This document shows positions 26,132 through 35,582 of a stretch of DNA of 64,000 bases, one piece after another (position 1 is the first letter of the stretch; each line of letters opens with the position of its first letter). Source of the DNA: Streptomyces sp. NBC_00704 (GTDB taxonomy: Bacteria > Actinomycetota > Actinomycetes > Streptomycetales > Streptomycetaceae); contig NZ_CP109000.1 in the NCBI RefSeq assembly GCF_036226605.1, positions 6,754,501 to 6,818,500 of the forward strand, read 5' to 3'. The translations under genes were made by a program, and so were the position numbers. Below the pieces are notes generated by a model. It was given only the letters and a program-made list of their open reading frames with translations, was not told the origin of the DNA and did no database searches.

Positions 26132-27022
26132 CTACTTCTGGGCCGACTCCACGGCGTGGCCGCCGAACTGGTTGCGCAGCGCCGCGATCATCTTCATCTG
26201 CGGCGAGTCGTCCTGCCGGGAGGCGAACCGGGCGAACAGCGAGGCCGTGATCGCGGGCAGCGGCACGGCGTTGTCGATGGCCGCCTCGACGGTCCACCGG
26301 CCCTCGCCGGAGTCCTCGGCGTAGCCGCGCAGCTTGTCCAGGTGGGTGTCCTCGTCGAGGGCGTTGACGGCGAGGTCCAGCAGCCAGGACCGGATGACCG
26401 TGCCCTCCTGCCAGGAGCGGAAGACCTCGCGGACGTTCTCCACGGAGTCGACCTTCTCCAGCAGCTCCCAGCCCTCGGCGTAGGCCTGCATCATGGCGTA
26501 CTCGATGCCGTTGTGGACCATCTTCGAGAAGTGCCCGGCGCCGACCTTGCCCGCGTGGACGTAGCCGTGGGGGCCCTCGGGCTTGAGCGCGTCGAAGACC
26601 GGCTGGAGGCGGTCGACGTGCTCCTTCTCGCCGCCGACCATCAGCGCGTAGCCGTTCTCGAGGCCCCACACGCCGCCGGAGACGCCCGCGTCGACGAAGC
26701 CGATGCCCTTGGCGCCGAGTTCCGCGGCGTGCTTCTCGTCGTCCGTCCAGCGGGAGTTGCCGCCGTCGACGACGACGTCGCCCGGCTCCAGCAGCTCGCC
26801 GAGCTCGTCGACGGTCGACTGGGTGGCGGCGCCGGCCGGGACCATCACCCAGACGGTGCGCGGCGCCTCGAGCCGCCCGACCAGTTCGGCGAGGTCCTTG
26901 ACGTCGGAGAGGTCGGGGTTGCGGTCGTAGCCGACGACGGTGTGGCCGGCGCGGCGGATGCGCTCGCGCATGTTGCCGCCCATCTTGCCCAGACCGATCA
27001 GGCCCAGCTGCATCGGTGTCAT
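26132..27022 (-). CDS. gnd: 6-phosphogluconate dehydrogenase, decarboxylating (short form)
   Basis: A 296-residue enzyme converting 6-phosphogluconate to ribulose 5-phosphate, CO2 and NAD(P)H. The N-terminal Rossmann motif is LGLIGLGKMGGNM, and the substrate motifs GNSRW and GVSGGVWGLENGYALMVGG are intact. It belongs to the short (about 300 residue) form common in actinobacteria, not the 470-residue E. coli form. ATG 27022 is used; ATG 27013 (MQLGLI) is an alternative. It is the last gene of the pentose-phosphate operon, 9 bp after pgi. Confidence 0.93.
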   Translation of the reverse strand: MTPMQLGLIGLGKMGGNMRERIRRAGHTVVGYDRNPDLSDVKDLAELVGRLEAPRTVWVMVPAGAATQSTVDELGELLEPGDVVVDGGNSRWTDDEKHAAELGAKGIGFVDAGVSGGVWGLENGYALMVGGEKEHVDRLQPVFDALKPEGPHGYVHAGKVGAGHFSKMVHNGIEYAMMQAYAEGWELLEKVDSVENVREVFRSWQEGTVIRSWLLDLAVNALDEDTHLDKLRGYAEDSGEGRWTVEAAIDNAVPLPAITASLFARFASRQDDSPQMKMIAALRNQFGGHAVESAQK

Positions 27023-27031
27023 GTCAGTTCT

Positions 27032-28681
27032 CTACTTCCTGAGTTCGCGGTAGGCGGCGACGAGGGCGGAGGTGGAGGGATCGAGGCCGGGCACCTCGGC
27101 GCCCTCGGCGAGCGCGGGCTCGACGCGCTTGGCGAGGACCTTGCCCAGCTCCACGCCCCACTGGTCGAAGGAGTCGATGTTCCACACCGAACCCTGGACG
27201 AACACCTTGTGCTCGTAGAGGGCGATGAGCTGACCGAGGACCGACGGGGTCAGCTCGGGGGCCAGGATCGTGGTGGTGGGGTGGTTGCCCAGGAAGGTGC
27301 GGTGCGGCACCTGCTCCTCGGGCACGCCCTCCGCGCGCACCTCGTCGGCGGTCTTGCCGAAGGCGAGCGCCTGCCCCTGCGCGAACAGGTTCGCCATCAA
27401 CAGGTCGTGCTGGGCGGCGAGTTCCTCGCTCAGCTCGGCCGCCGGACGCGCGAACCCGATCAGGTCGGCCGGGATCAGCCGGGTGCCCTGGTGGATCAAC
27501 TGGTAGTAGGCGTGCTGCCCGTTGGTGCCGGGCGTGCCCCAGACCACCGGGCCGGTCGACCACTGGACCCGGTCGCCGTCGCGGTCCACCGACTTGCCGT
27601 TGGACTCCATGTCCAGCTGTTGCAGATAGGCGGTGAACTTCGACAGGTAGTGGCTGTACGGGAGGACCGCGTGCGTCTCGGCGCCGAAGAAGTTGCTGTA
27701 CCAGATGCCCAGCAGGCCCAGGACGAGCGGGGCGTTGTCCTCGGGCGGGGCGGTGCGGAAGTGCTCGTCGACGACGTGGAACCCGTCGAGCAGCTCCCGG
27801 AAGCGGTCCGGGCCGATGGCGATCATCAGGGAGAGGCCGATGGCCGAGTCGAAGGAGTAGCGGCCGCCGACCCAGTCCCAGAACCCGAACATGTTGTCCG
27901 GGTCGATGCCGAACTCCTCCACCTTGCCGGCGTTCGTGGACAGCGCCACGAAGTGCCGCGCGACCGCCTTGGCGTCGCCGCCGAGCCCCGCGAGCAGCCA
28001 GGAGCGCGCGGAGGTCGCGTTGGTGATGGTCTCGATCGTGGTGAACGTCTTGGACGCGACGATGAACAGCGTCTCCGCCGGGTCCAGGTCGCGCAGGGCC
28101 TCGTGCAGGTCGGCGCCGTCCACGTTCGACACGAAGCGCAGCGTCAGCTCGCGCGCCGCGAAGGTGCGCAGCGCCTCGTAGGCCATCGCCGGGCCGAGGT
28201 CGGAGCCGCCGATGCCGATGTTGACGACGTTGCGGATGCGCCTGCCGGTGTGCCCGGTCCACTCGCCGGAGCGCACCCGGTCCGCGAAGTCGCTCATCCG
28301 GTCCAGCACCGCGTGCACCTCGGGCACCACGTTCTCGCCGTCGACCTCGATCACCGCGTCGCGCGGGGCGCGCAGCGCGGTGTGCAGCACGGCCCGGTCC
28401 TCGGTGACGTTGATCTTCTCGCCGCGGAACATGGCGTCCCTGAGGCCGGACACGTCGGTGGCGGCGGCGAGTTCGCGCAGCAGGGCGAGGGTCTCGTCGG
28501 TGATCAGGTGCTTGGAGTAGTCGATGCGCAGATCGCCGACCCGCACGACGTACCGCTCGGCGCGCGAGGGGTCCTCGTCGAACAGCTCGCGCAGCCGCGG
28601 GCGTTGCATGGACGGCGTGGCGCGGTGCTCTTCCAGTGCCGTCCACTCGGGCCGGCGGGTGAGCTTGGGGGTGTCAGACAT
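27032..28681 (-). CDS. pgi: Glucose-6-phosphate isomerase
   Basis: A 549-residue enzyme interconverting glucose 6-phosphate and fructose 6-phosphate. Diagnostic motifs are present: NIGIGGSDLGPAMAYEAL, FIVASKTFTTIET, the WDWVGGRYSFDSAIGL signature and, near the C-terminus, DQWGVELGK. ATG 28681 has GGAG ten bases upstream and overlaps the opcA end by 8 bp. Its location inside the zwf operon lets pentose-phosphate products recycle. Confidence 0.96.
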   Translation of the reverse strand: MSDTPKLTRRPEWTALEEHRATPSMQRPRLRELFDEDPSRAERYVVRVGDLRIDYSKHLITDETLALLRELAAATDVSGLRDAMFRGEKINVTEDRAVLHTALRAPRDAVIEVDGENVVPEVHAVLDRMSDFADRVRSGEWTGHTGRRIRNVVNIGIGGSDLGPAMAYEALRTFAARELTLRFVSNVDGADLHEALRDLDPAETLFIVASKTFTTIETITNATSARSWLLAGLGGDAKAVARHFVALSTNAGKVEEFGIDPDNMFGFWDWVGGRYSFDSAIGLSLMIAIGPDRFRELLDGFHVVDEHFRTAPPEDNAPLVLGLLGIWYSNFFGAETHAVLPYSHYLSKFTAYLQQLDMESNGKSVDRDGDRVQWSTGPVVWGTPGTNGQHAYYQLIHQGTRLIPADLIGFARPAAELSEELAAQHDLLMANLFAQGQALAFGKTADEVRAEGVPEEQVPHRTFLGNHPTTTILAPELTPSVLGQLIALYEHKVFVQGSVWNIDSFDQWGVELGKVLAKRVEPALAEGAEVPGLDPSTSALVAAYRELRK

Positions 28682-29609
28682 GAGAGACGGTCTCCTTGGT
28701 GGCCTCGCCCCGCAGGGCGACGGCGTACATCTCGTCCGCGTCGAGGCGCCTGAGCTCCTCGGCGATGAGTTCAGAGGTGGTGCGGACCTTCAGCGCGAGG
28801 GTGCGCGATGGCTGGCCCGGCAGGGAGAGCGTGGCCAGCGGGCCCTCCGGGCGGTCGATGACGACCTCGCCGTCCGCGGTGCCCAGGCGCACGGCCGTGA
28901 CGACCGGCCCGTCGGTGACGACGCGGTCGATCGTCACCTTCAGCCGGGCCTCCAGCCAGCGGGCCAGCAGCTCGGCGGCCGGGTTGTCGGCCTCGGCCTC
29001 CACGGCGCCCGAGACGATCGGCACCCGGGCCTGGTCCAGCGCCGCCGCGAGCATCGAGCGCCACGGCGTCAGCCGGGTCCAGGCGAGGTCGGTGTCGCCG
29101 GGCGCGTAGGAGCGCACCCGGGCCTCCAGGGTCGCCAGCGGGTTCTCGACGGCGTACAGGTCGGTGATCCTGCGCTGGGCCAGCGCGCCCAGCGGGTCCT
29201 TGGCCGGGTTGTCCGGCGCGTCCACCGGCCACCACACGACGACGGGCGCGTCCGGCAGCAGCAGCGGCAGGACGACCGAGTCGGCGTGGTCGGACACCTC
29301 GCCGTACGTGCGCAGGACGACGGTCTCGCCGGTGCCCGCGTCCGCGCCCACCCGCACCTCGGCGTCGAGGTGGGAGTTGGTGCGGTCGCGCGGGCTGCGG
29401 GCGTGCCGCTTGATGACGACCAGGGTGCGCGAGGGATGCTCGTGCGAGGCCTCCTCGGCGGCCTTGATCGAGTCGTAGGCGTTCTCCTCGTCCGTGACGA
29501 TGACCATCGTCAGGACCATGCCCACGGCCGGTGTGCCGATCGCGCGGCGGCCCTTCACCAGCGCCTTGTTGATCTTGCTTGCAGTGGTGTCGGTCAGGTC
29601 GATCTTCAT
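28674..29609 (-). CDS. opcA: Glucose-6-phosphate dehydrogenase assembly protein OpcA
   Basis: A 311-residue OpcA protein starting MKIDLTDTTASKI at ATG 29609. In actinobacteria and cyanobacteria OpcA binds glucose-6-phosphate dehydrogenase and controls its oligomer state and activity. Its start overlaps the zwf stop by 4 bp, consistent with stoichiometric production. No catalytic motif is expected. Family recognition rests on the N-terminal motif, the WWPVDAPDNPAKDPLGALAQRRITD region and gene position. Confidence 0.93.
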   Translation of the reverse strand: MKIDLTDTTASKINKALVKGRRAIGTPAVGMVLTMVIVTDEENAYDSIKAAEEASHEHPSRTLVVIKRHARSPRDRTNSHLDAEVRVGADAGTGETVVLRTYGEVSDHADSVVLPLLLPDAPVVVWWPVDAPDNPAKDPLGALAQRRITDLYAVENPLATLEARVRSYAPGDTDLAWTRLTPWRSMLAAALDQARVPIVSGAVEAEADNPAAELLARWLEARLKVTIDRVVTDGPVVTAVRLGTADGEVVIDRPEGPLATLSLPGQPSRTLALKVRTTSELIAEELRRLDADEMYAVALRGEATKETVSHV

Positions 29610-31150
29610 GGCCTGCGCCAGCTCCGTCCGTCTCGTGCGAGCATCTCGTCGGCTTCCTCGGGGCCCCAGCTGCCCGAGGCGTACTGCGCGGGCCGGCCGT
29701 GCCGGGCCCAGTACTCCTCGATCGGGTCGAGGATCCTCCAGGACTCTTCCACTTCCTGATGGCGCGGGAACAGGTTGGCGTCGCCGAGCAGCACGTCCAG
29801 GATGAGCCGCTCGTACGCCTCCGGGCTGGACTCGGTGAAGGACTCGCCGTAGGCGAAGTCCATCGTGACGTCGCGGATCTCCATGGACGTGCCGGGGACC
29901 TTGGAGCCGAAGCGCACCGTGATGCCCTCGTCGGGCTGGACGCGGATGACGATCGCGTTCGCGCCGAGCTCCTCGGTGGCGGTGGAGTCGAACGGGGAGT
30001 GCGGGGCCCGCTGGAAGACCACCGCGATCTCGGTGACGCGGCGGCCGAGCCGCTTGCCGGTGCGCAGGTAGAACGGGACGCCCGCCCAGCGGCGGTTGTC
30101 CACACCCAGCTTGACGGCCGCGAAGGTGTCGGTCGTGGAGGCCGGGTCGATGCCGTCCTCCTCCAGGTAGCCGCTCACCTTCGCGCCGCCCTGCCAGGCG
30201 CCCGCGTACTGCGCCCGCACGGTGTGCCGGCCCAGGTCCTCCGGCAGCTTCACCGCCCTGAGCACCTTGAGCTTCTCGGTGAGCAGCGAGGCCGCGTCGA
30301 AGGAGGCGGGCTCCTCCATCGCGGTGAGCGCCATCAGCTGGAGCAGGTGGTTCTGGATGACGTCGCGGGCCGAGCCGATGCCGTCGTAGTAGCCGGCCCG
30401 GCCGCCGATGCCGATGTCCTCGGCCATGGTGATCTGCACGTGGTCCACGAAGGACCGGTTCCAGATCGGCTCGAACATGGTGTTGGCGAAGCGCAGCGCC
30501 AGGATGTTCTGGACGGTCTCCTTGCCCAGGTAGTGGTCGATGCGGAAGACCTGGTCGGGTTCGAACACGTCGTGCACGACGGCGTTCAGCTCCTGGGCGC
30601 TGGCCAGGTCGTGCCCGAACGGCTTCTCGATGACCGCCCGCCGCCAGGAACCGTTGCGGGCCTTGGCCAGCCCGTGCTTCTTGAGCTGCTCGACCACCTT
30701 GGGGAAGAACTTCGGCGGCACGGACAGGTAGAAGGCGAAGTTGCCGCCCGTGCCGCGGGAGGAGTCCAGCTCCTCGACGGCGTTCTTGAGCTGCTTGAAC
30801 GCGGTGTCGTCGTCGAAGTCGCCGGGGACGAACCGCATGCCCTCGGCGAGCTGCTGCCACACCTCCTCGCGGAACGGGGTCCGGGAGTGCTCGCGCACCG
30901 CGTCGTGGACGACCTGCGCGAAGTCCTGGTCCTCCCAGTCGCGGCGGGCGAACCCGACGAGCGAGAAGCCCGGCGGGAGCAGACCGCGGTTGGCGAGGTC
31001 GTAGACGGCCGGCATCAGCTTCTTGCGGGAGAGGTCGCCCGTCACCCCGAAGATCACCAGGCCGGAGGGGCCCGCGATGCGGGGCAGGCGCCGGTCGCGG
31101 GGGTCCCGCAGGGGGTTCTCCCAGGCCGCGCCGAGACTGCTGGTGCTCAT
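29606..31150 (-). CDS. zwf: Glucose-6-phosphate 1-dehydrogenase
   Basis: A 514-residue enzyme oxidising glucose 6-phosphate to 6-phosphogluconolactone. The nucleotide-binding motif is VIFGVTGDLSRKKLMPA, and the active-site peptide RIDHYLGKE contains the catalytic His. EKPFGHD is also conserved. ATG 31150 has GGGAG nine bases upstream and overlaps tal by 4 bp. It supplies NADPH and feeds 6-phosphogluconate to gnd in the same operon. Confidence 0.96.
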   Translation of the reverse strand: MSTSSLGAAWENPLRDPRDRRLPRIAGPSGLVIFGVTGDLSRKKLMPAVYDLANRGLLPPGFSLVGFARRDWEDQDFAQVVHDAVREHSRTPFREEVWQQLAEGMRFVPGDFDDDTAFKQLKNAVEELDSSRGTGGNFAFYLSVPPKFFPKVVEQLKKHGLAKARNGSWRRAVIEKPFGHDLASAQELNAVVHDVFEPDQVFRIDHYLGKETVQNILALRFANTMFEPIWNRSFVDHVQITMAEDIGIGGRAGYYDGIGSARDVIQNHLLQLMALTAMEEPASFDAASLLTEKLKVLRAVKLPEDLGRHTVRAQYAGAWQGGAKVSGYLEEDGIDPASTTDTFAAVKLGVDNRRWAGVPFYLRTGKRLGRRVTEIAVVFQRAPHSPFDSTATEELGANAIVIRVQPDEGITVRFGSKVPGTSMEIRDVTMDFAYGESFTESSPEAYERLILDVLLGDANLFPRHQEVEESWRILDPIEEYWARHGRPAQYASGSWGPEEADEMLARDGRSWRRP

Positions 31151-32316
31151 GTGGCGTCAACTCCCTTGCTCGTCAGCGACTTCGTGACCGCGTCCAGAAG
31201 GTCCTGCCACGCCGCCGTGAACTTGGCGACACCCTCGTCCTCCAACCGGGTGACGACCTCGTCGTAGGAGACGCCGAGCGCCTCCACCGCGGCCAGGTCG
31301 GCGCGGGCCGCGGCGTAACCGCCGGTGACCGTGTCGCCGGTGATGTCGCCGTGGTCGGCGGCGGCGTCCAGCGTGGCCTCGGGCATGGTGTTGACCGTGC
31401 CCGGCGCGACCAGCCCGTCCACGTACAGCGTGTCCTTGTAGGCAGGATCCTTCACCCCGGTCGACGCCCACAGCGGACGCTGCGGGTTCGCGCCCGCCCC
31501 GGCCAGCGCCGCGAAGCGGGCGCCGGCGCGGTCCGGGGCGTCGGCCGGGCCGAAGACCTCCTCGTACGCCTGGTAGGCCAGCCGGGCGTTGGCGAGCGCC
31601 GCCCGGCCCTTCAGCGCGAGGGCCTCGTCGGTGCCGACGGCCGTCAGCCGCTTGTCGGTCTCGGCGTCGACACGGGAGACGAAGAAGGACGCCACGGACC
31701 GGATCAGCGTCAGGTCCAGGCCCGCGGCCCGCGCCTTCTCCAGGCCCGCCAGATAGGCGTCCATGACGTCCCGGTAGCGCTCCAGCGAGAAGATCAGCGT
31801 GACGTTGACGCTGATGCCGAGACCGACGACCTCGGTGATCGCGGGCAGTCCCGCCTTGGTCGCCGGAATCTTGATCATGACGTTGGGGCGGTCGACCAGC
31901 CAGGCGAGCTGTCTGGCCTCGGCGACGGTGGCCGCCGTGTCGTGGGCCAGCCGGGGGTCCACCTCGATGGAGACCCGGCCGTCGAGGCCGTCCGTGGCCG
32001 CGAACACCGGGCGCAGGACGTCGGCCGCGGCCCGCACGTCGGCGGTCGTCAGCATCCGCACGGCCTCGTCGACCGTGACGCCCCGCACCGCCAGGTCGGC
32101 GAGCTGCTCCTCGTAGCCCGCGCCGGAGCCGATGGCCGCCTGGAAGATGGACGGGTTGGTGGTCACGCCGACGACGCCCCGCGTCTCGACGAGGCGGGCG
32201 AGAGCGCCCGAGCGGATCCGCTCGCGCGACAGGTCGTCCAGCCAGACGGAGACGCCTTCGTCGGACAGGCGCTTGAGGGCTCCCGCGGTCGCGGTCGCTT
32301 CGGTCACTTCGATCAT
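31147..32316 (-). CDS. tal: Transaldolase
   Basis: A 389-residue transaldolase of the actinobacterial type. The Schiff-base Lys is in NVMIKIPATKAG. Substrate motifs VTTNPSIFQAAI and NVTLIFSLERYRDVMDAYLAGLE (split here) are conserved. ATG 32316 follows AGGAAAG. It lies 19 bp after tkt and overlaps zwf by 4 bp. It transfers a dihydroxyacetone unit between sugar phosphates in the non-oxidative branch. Confidence 0.95.
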   Translation of the reverse strand: MIEVTEATATAGALKRLSDEGVSVWLDDLSRERIRSGALARLVETRGVVGVTTNPSIFQAAIGSGAGYEEQLADLAVRGVTVDEAVRMLTTADVRAAADVLRPVFAATDGLDGRVSIEVDPRLAHDTAATVAEARQLAWLVDRPNVMIKIPATKAGLPAITEVVGLGISVNVTLIFSLERYRDVMDAYLAGLEKARAAGLDLTLIRSVASFFVSRVDAETDKRLTAVGTDEALALKGRAALANARLAYQAYEEVFGPADAPDRAGARFAALAGAGANPQRPLWASTGVKDPAYKDTLYVDGLVAPGTVNTMPEATLDAAADHGDITGDTVTGGYAAARADLAAVEALGVSYDEVVTRLEDEGVAKFTAAWQDLLDAVTKSLTSKGVDAT

Positions 32317-32335
32317 CTTCTTTCCTGCGGTCGGA

Positions 32336-34411
32336 TCAACCGCGCGCGGCGGCCAGCGATTCCCTGGCCGCGGCGGCGACGTGCTCGGCGGTGAAGCCGT
32401 AGGCGGCGAACAGGGTCCCGGCGTCGGCGGAGGCCCCGAAGTGCTCCAGGGAGACGATGCGGCCCGCGTCGCCCACGAAGCGGTGCCAGGTCAGGCCGAT
32501 GCCCGCCTCGACCGCCACCCGGGCCTTCACCGAGGGGGGCAGCACGCGCTCGCGGTACTCGAGCGGCTGCTCCTCGAACCACTCCACGGACGGCATCGAC
32601 ACCACCCGCGTGCCGATCCCCTCGGCCTCCAGCGCCTCCCGCGCCGCCACCGCGAGCTGCACCTCGGAACCGGTGGCGACGATCACGACGTCGGGCGTCC
32701 CGGAGGAGGCGTCCCGCAGGACGTAACCGCCCTTGGCCGCATCGGGGTTGGGCGCGTACGTCGGCACTCCCTGCCGGGTGAGGGCCAGTCCGTGCGGGGC
32801 CGGCCGGGTCGCGTGCCGCTCGAGGATCTCGCGCCAGGCGATGGCGGTCTCGTTGGCGTCGGCCGGGCGCACGACGTTCAGGCCGGGGATGGCGCGCAGC
32901 GAGGCGAGGTGCTCGACGGGCTGGTGGGTGGGGCCGTCCTCGCCGAGGCCGATGGAGTCGTGCGTCCACACGTACGTCACCGGCAGCTGCATCAGCGCCG
33001 ACATGCGCACCGCGTTGCGCATGTAGTCGGAGAACACCAGGAACGTGCCGCCGTAGACACGGGTGTTGCCGTGCAGGGCGATGCCGTTCATCTCCGCGGC
33101 CATCGAGAACTCGCGGATCCCGAAGTGCACGGTGCGGCCGTACGGGCTCGCCTCGGGCAGCGGGTTGCCCTCGGGCAGGAACGACGACGTCTTGTCGATC
33201 GTCGTGTTGTTGGAGCCGGCGAGGTCGGCGGAGCCGCCCCACAGCTCGGGCAGGACGCCGCCGAGGGCCTGGAGCACCTTGCCGGACGCGGCGCGGGTGG
33301 CGACGCCCTTGCCGGGCTCGAACACCGGGAGCTGCTCGTGCCAGCCCTCGGGCAGCTGGCCGGCCACCACCCGGTCGAACAGCTCGGCGCGCTCGGGGTC
33401 CGTGCCGCGCCACGCGTCGAGCTGCTTGTCCCAGGCGGCGTGCGCCTCGGCGCCCCGGTCGAGGGCCGCACGGGTGTGGGCCAGGACGTCGTCGGACACC
33501 TCGAAGGCGCGCTCAGGGTCGAAGCCGAGGACGCGCTTGGTGGCGGCGACCTCGTCCGCGCCGAGGGCGGCGCCGTGCGCGGCGCCGGTGCCCTGCGCGG
33601 TGGGTGCGGGCCAGGCGATGACCGTGCGCAGCGAGATGATCGACGGCCGCCCGGTCTCGGCCCGGGCCGCCGTCAGGGCCGCGTACAGGGCCGGGACGTC
33701 GACGTCGCCGTTTGCGGCGGGCTCGACGCGCTGGGTGTGCCAGCCGTAGGCGGCGTACCGCCCCAGCACGTCCTCGGAGAACGCGGTCGCGGTGTCGCCC
33801 TCGATGGAGATGTGGTTGTCGTCGTAGACGAGGACCAGGTTGCCGAGCTTCTGATGGCCCGCCAGCGAGGAGGCCTCGGCCGAGACGCCCTCCTGGAGAT
33901 CGCCGTCCGAGACGATCCCCCAGACGGTGTGGTCGAACGGCGACTCGCCCGCCGGGGTTCCGGGGTCGAACAGGCCGCGCTCGAACCGGGCCGCCATCGC
34001 CATGCCCACGGCGTTGGCGACGCCCTGGCCGAGCGGGCCGGTGGTCGTCTCCACGCCCGCGGTGTGCCCGTACTCGGGATGGCCGGGCGTCTTCGAGCCG
34101 TGGGTGCGGAAGCGCTTGAGGTCGTCCAGCTCCAGCTCGTAGCCGGACAGGTACAGCTGCGTGTAGAGCGTCAGCGAGGTGTGGCCGGGGGACAGGACGA
34201 AGCGGTCACGCCCGGTCCACTCCGGGTCCGCGGGGTCGTGCCGCATCACCTTCTGAAAGATCGTGTAGGCGACCGGGGCCAGGCTCATCGCGGTCCCGGG
34301 GTGACCGTTGCCCACCTGCTGCACGGCGTCCGCAGCCAGGAGACGCGCCGTGTCGACGGCACGCCGGTCGATGTCGGTCCACTCGAAGCTGTTCGGGGTC
34401 TGCGTGCTCAT
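32336..34411 (-). CDS. tkt: Transketolase
   Basis: A 691-residue thiamine diphosphate enzyme. The TPP/Mg motif is GDGDLQEG-like (IVSDGDLQEGVSAEASSLAG). NGHPGTAMSLAP is near the N-terminus, GPLGQG in the middle and the EDGPTHQPVEHLASLRAIPG motif in the pyrimidine domain. I chose ATG 34411; ATG 34417 is close and in frame. It is the first gene of the minus-strand pentose-phosphate operon, and the only clear promoter region lies upstream of it. Confidence 0.95.
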   Translation of the reverse strand: MSTQTPNSFEWTDIDRRAVDTARLLAADAVQQVGNGHPGTAMSLAPVAYTIFQKVMRHDPADPEWTGRDRFVLSPGHTSLTLYTQLYLSGYELELDDLKRFRTHGSKTPGHPEYGHTAGVETTTGPLGQGVANAVGMAMAARFERGLFDPGTPAGESPFDHTVWGIVSDGDLQEGVSAEASSLAGHQKLGNLVLVYDDNHISIEGDTATAFSEDVLGRYAAYGWHTQRVEPAANGDVDVPALYAALTAARAETGRPSIISLRTVIAWPAPTAQGTGAAHGAALGADEVAATKRVLGFDPERAFEVSDDVLAHTRAALDRGAEAHAAWDKQLDAWRGTDPERAELFDRVVAGQLPEGWHEQLPVFEPGKGVATRAASGKVLQALGGVLPELWGGSADLAGSNNTTIDKTSSFLPEGNPLPEASPYGRTVHFGIREFSMAAEMNGIALHGNTRVYGGTFLVFSDYMRNAVRMSALMQLPVTYVWTHDSIGLGEDGPTHQPVEHLASLRAIPGLNVVRPADANETAIAWREILERHATRPAPHGLALTRQGVPTYAPNPDAAKGGYVLRDASSGTPDVVIVATGSEVQLAVAAREALEAEGIGTRVVSMPSVEWFEEQPLEYRERVLPPSVKARVAVEAGIGLTWHRFVGDAGRIVSLEHFGASADAGTLFAAYGFTAEHVAAAARESLAAARG

Positions 34412-34463
34412 CTTCAAGAAATCCTCGATCGGAGCGGGTCAGCTGGTCTGGCGTGTTCAAACT

Positions 34464-34480
34464 TAAAAGTCTGACTTTTA
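34464..34480. promoter_or_regulatory. 17-bp palindrome TAAAAGTC-T-GACTTTTA
   Basis: Perfect 8-bp arms around one central base, in the 168-bp region between tkt (minus) and the AraC regulator (plus). It is AT-rich in a GC-rich genome and 53 bp from the tkt start. Likely operator controlling the pentose-phosphate operon, the regulator or both. The binding protein is unknown. Confidence 0.6.
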
Positions 34481-34579
34481 CGGTGGTAGGTCTTCCTGTG
34501 TCAGCCTGTGGTGAATGTGGGACACCGGCGCGCACCATGTGAGCGGTGCCGGTCGGCAGGTGGGCGACACGAGACGGAC

Positions 34580-35470
34580 ATGGTGGACACACGTACCCAA
34601 GACGGCGCCGGTGAGGCCATCAGGACCTTTCCTTTCCCCGTCGAGCACAGCGTCGGCGGCGTCGGCATGCGGATCGGGCCGCTGGACGCCGGACGCACCT
34701 GGCACACGGATGCCCCGCTGGACCGGGTCCACCGCATCGACTTCCACATCGTGATGCTCTTCGACGACGGTCCGGTCCGCCACATGATCGATTTCGCCGA
34801 GCACGAGGCGGCGGCCGGGGACCTGCTGTGGATCCGCCCGGGCCAGGTCCACCGCTTCTCCCCGTCGAGCGAGTACCGCGGAACCGTCCTGACCATGCAG
34901 CCCGGCTTCCTGCCCCGCGCCACCGTCGAGGCCGCCGCCCTGTACCGCTACGACCTGCCGCCGCGCCTGCGCCCCGACGCGGCGCAGCTGGGGGGCCTGC
35001 GCGCGGCCCTGGCGTACCTGCGCGGGGAGTACGACGACCGGTCCCTGCCCCCGGCACAGCACACGGCGGTGCTGCGGCACGCGTTGAGCGCCTTCCTGCT
35101 GCGGCTGGCGCACCTCGCGGCCAGCGGCGAGGAGGCGGCGCGCCGGCAGGCCGACACCACCTTCACGCTCTTCCGGGACGCCGTGGAGCGGGACTTCGCG
35201 GACAACCACAGCGTCAGCGCCTACGCCGACGCGCTCGGCTACTCCCGCCGCACCCTCGTGCGCGCGGTCCGTGCGGCCACCGGCGAGACGCCGAAGGGGT
35301 TCATCGACAAGCGGGTCGTCCTGGAGGCGAAGCGGCTGCTGGCCCACACGGACCTGCCGATCGGCCGGGTGGGCGCGGCGGTGGGCTTCCCCGACGCGGC
35401 GAACTTCTCCAAGTTCTTCCAACTGCACACGGGACACACCCCGGTGGCCTTCCGCGCGGAACTGCGCTGA
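34580..35470 (+). CDS. AraC-family transcriptional regulator
   Basis: A 296-residue regulator with an N-terminal cupin-like sensor (AEHEAAAGDLLWIRPGQVHRFS) and a C-terminal double helix-turn-helix covering roughly residues 195-296. The second HTH contains the family signature PIGRVGAAVGFPDAANFSKFF and GHTPVAFR. ATG 34580 has a weak GAGACGG site; upstream in-frame starts are possible. Divergent from tkt and convergent with the GH16 gene, it may control either. The sensor resembles those binding aromatic or sugar ligands, but no ligand can be assigned. Confidence 0.85.
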   Translation: MVDTRTQDGAGEAIRTFPFPVEHSVGGVGMRIGPLDAGRTWHTDAPLDRVHRIDFHIVMLFDDGPVRHMIDFAEHEAAAGDLLWIRPGQVHRFSPSSEYRGTVLTMQPGFLPRATVEAAALYRYDLPPRLRPDAAQLGGLRAALAYLRGEYDDRSLPPAQHTAVLRHALSAFLLRLAHLAASGEEAARRQADTTFTLFRDAVERDFADNHSVSAYADALGYSRRTLVRAVRAATGETPKGFIDKRVVLEAKRLLAHTDLPIGRVGAAVGFPDAANFSKFFQLHTGHTPVAFRAELR

Positions 35471-35511
35471 GACCGGCCGGGGTGCGTCCCGTGTGCGCGG
35501 CGCCCTTCGCC

Positions 35512-35573
35512 GGGGGACCGGGGGAGGGGGAACGGACGCCGAGGGTGGCGGAGAGGGAGGGGACAGGGAGGGG
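35512..35573 (+). other. G-quadruplex-prone G tract between convergent genes
   Basis: G runs of 5, 5 and 5 (35512-35530) are followed by a canonical G3+ tetrad motif with 1-3 nt loops at 35555-35573. The tract lies between the ends of the AraC and GH16 genes and could act in transcription termination. Confidence 0.5.
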
Positions 35574-35582
35574 AGCGGTCCG

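Noticed and set aside
25913..28753. Plus-strand open frame of 946 codons opposite gnd and pgi
   Set aside because: Antisense shadow: low-complexity Val/Arg/Gly translation, no ribosome site, and two clear enzymes on the minus strand.
29579..31267. Long plus-strand open frame (562 codons) opposite zwf
   Set aside because: It is the mirror of zwf/opcA coding bias in high-GC DNA. Its translation is Val/Gly/Arg-rich without any motif, and zwf on the other strand is unambiguous.
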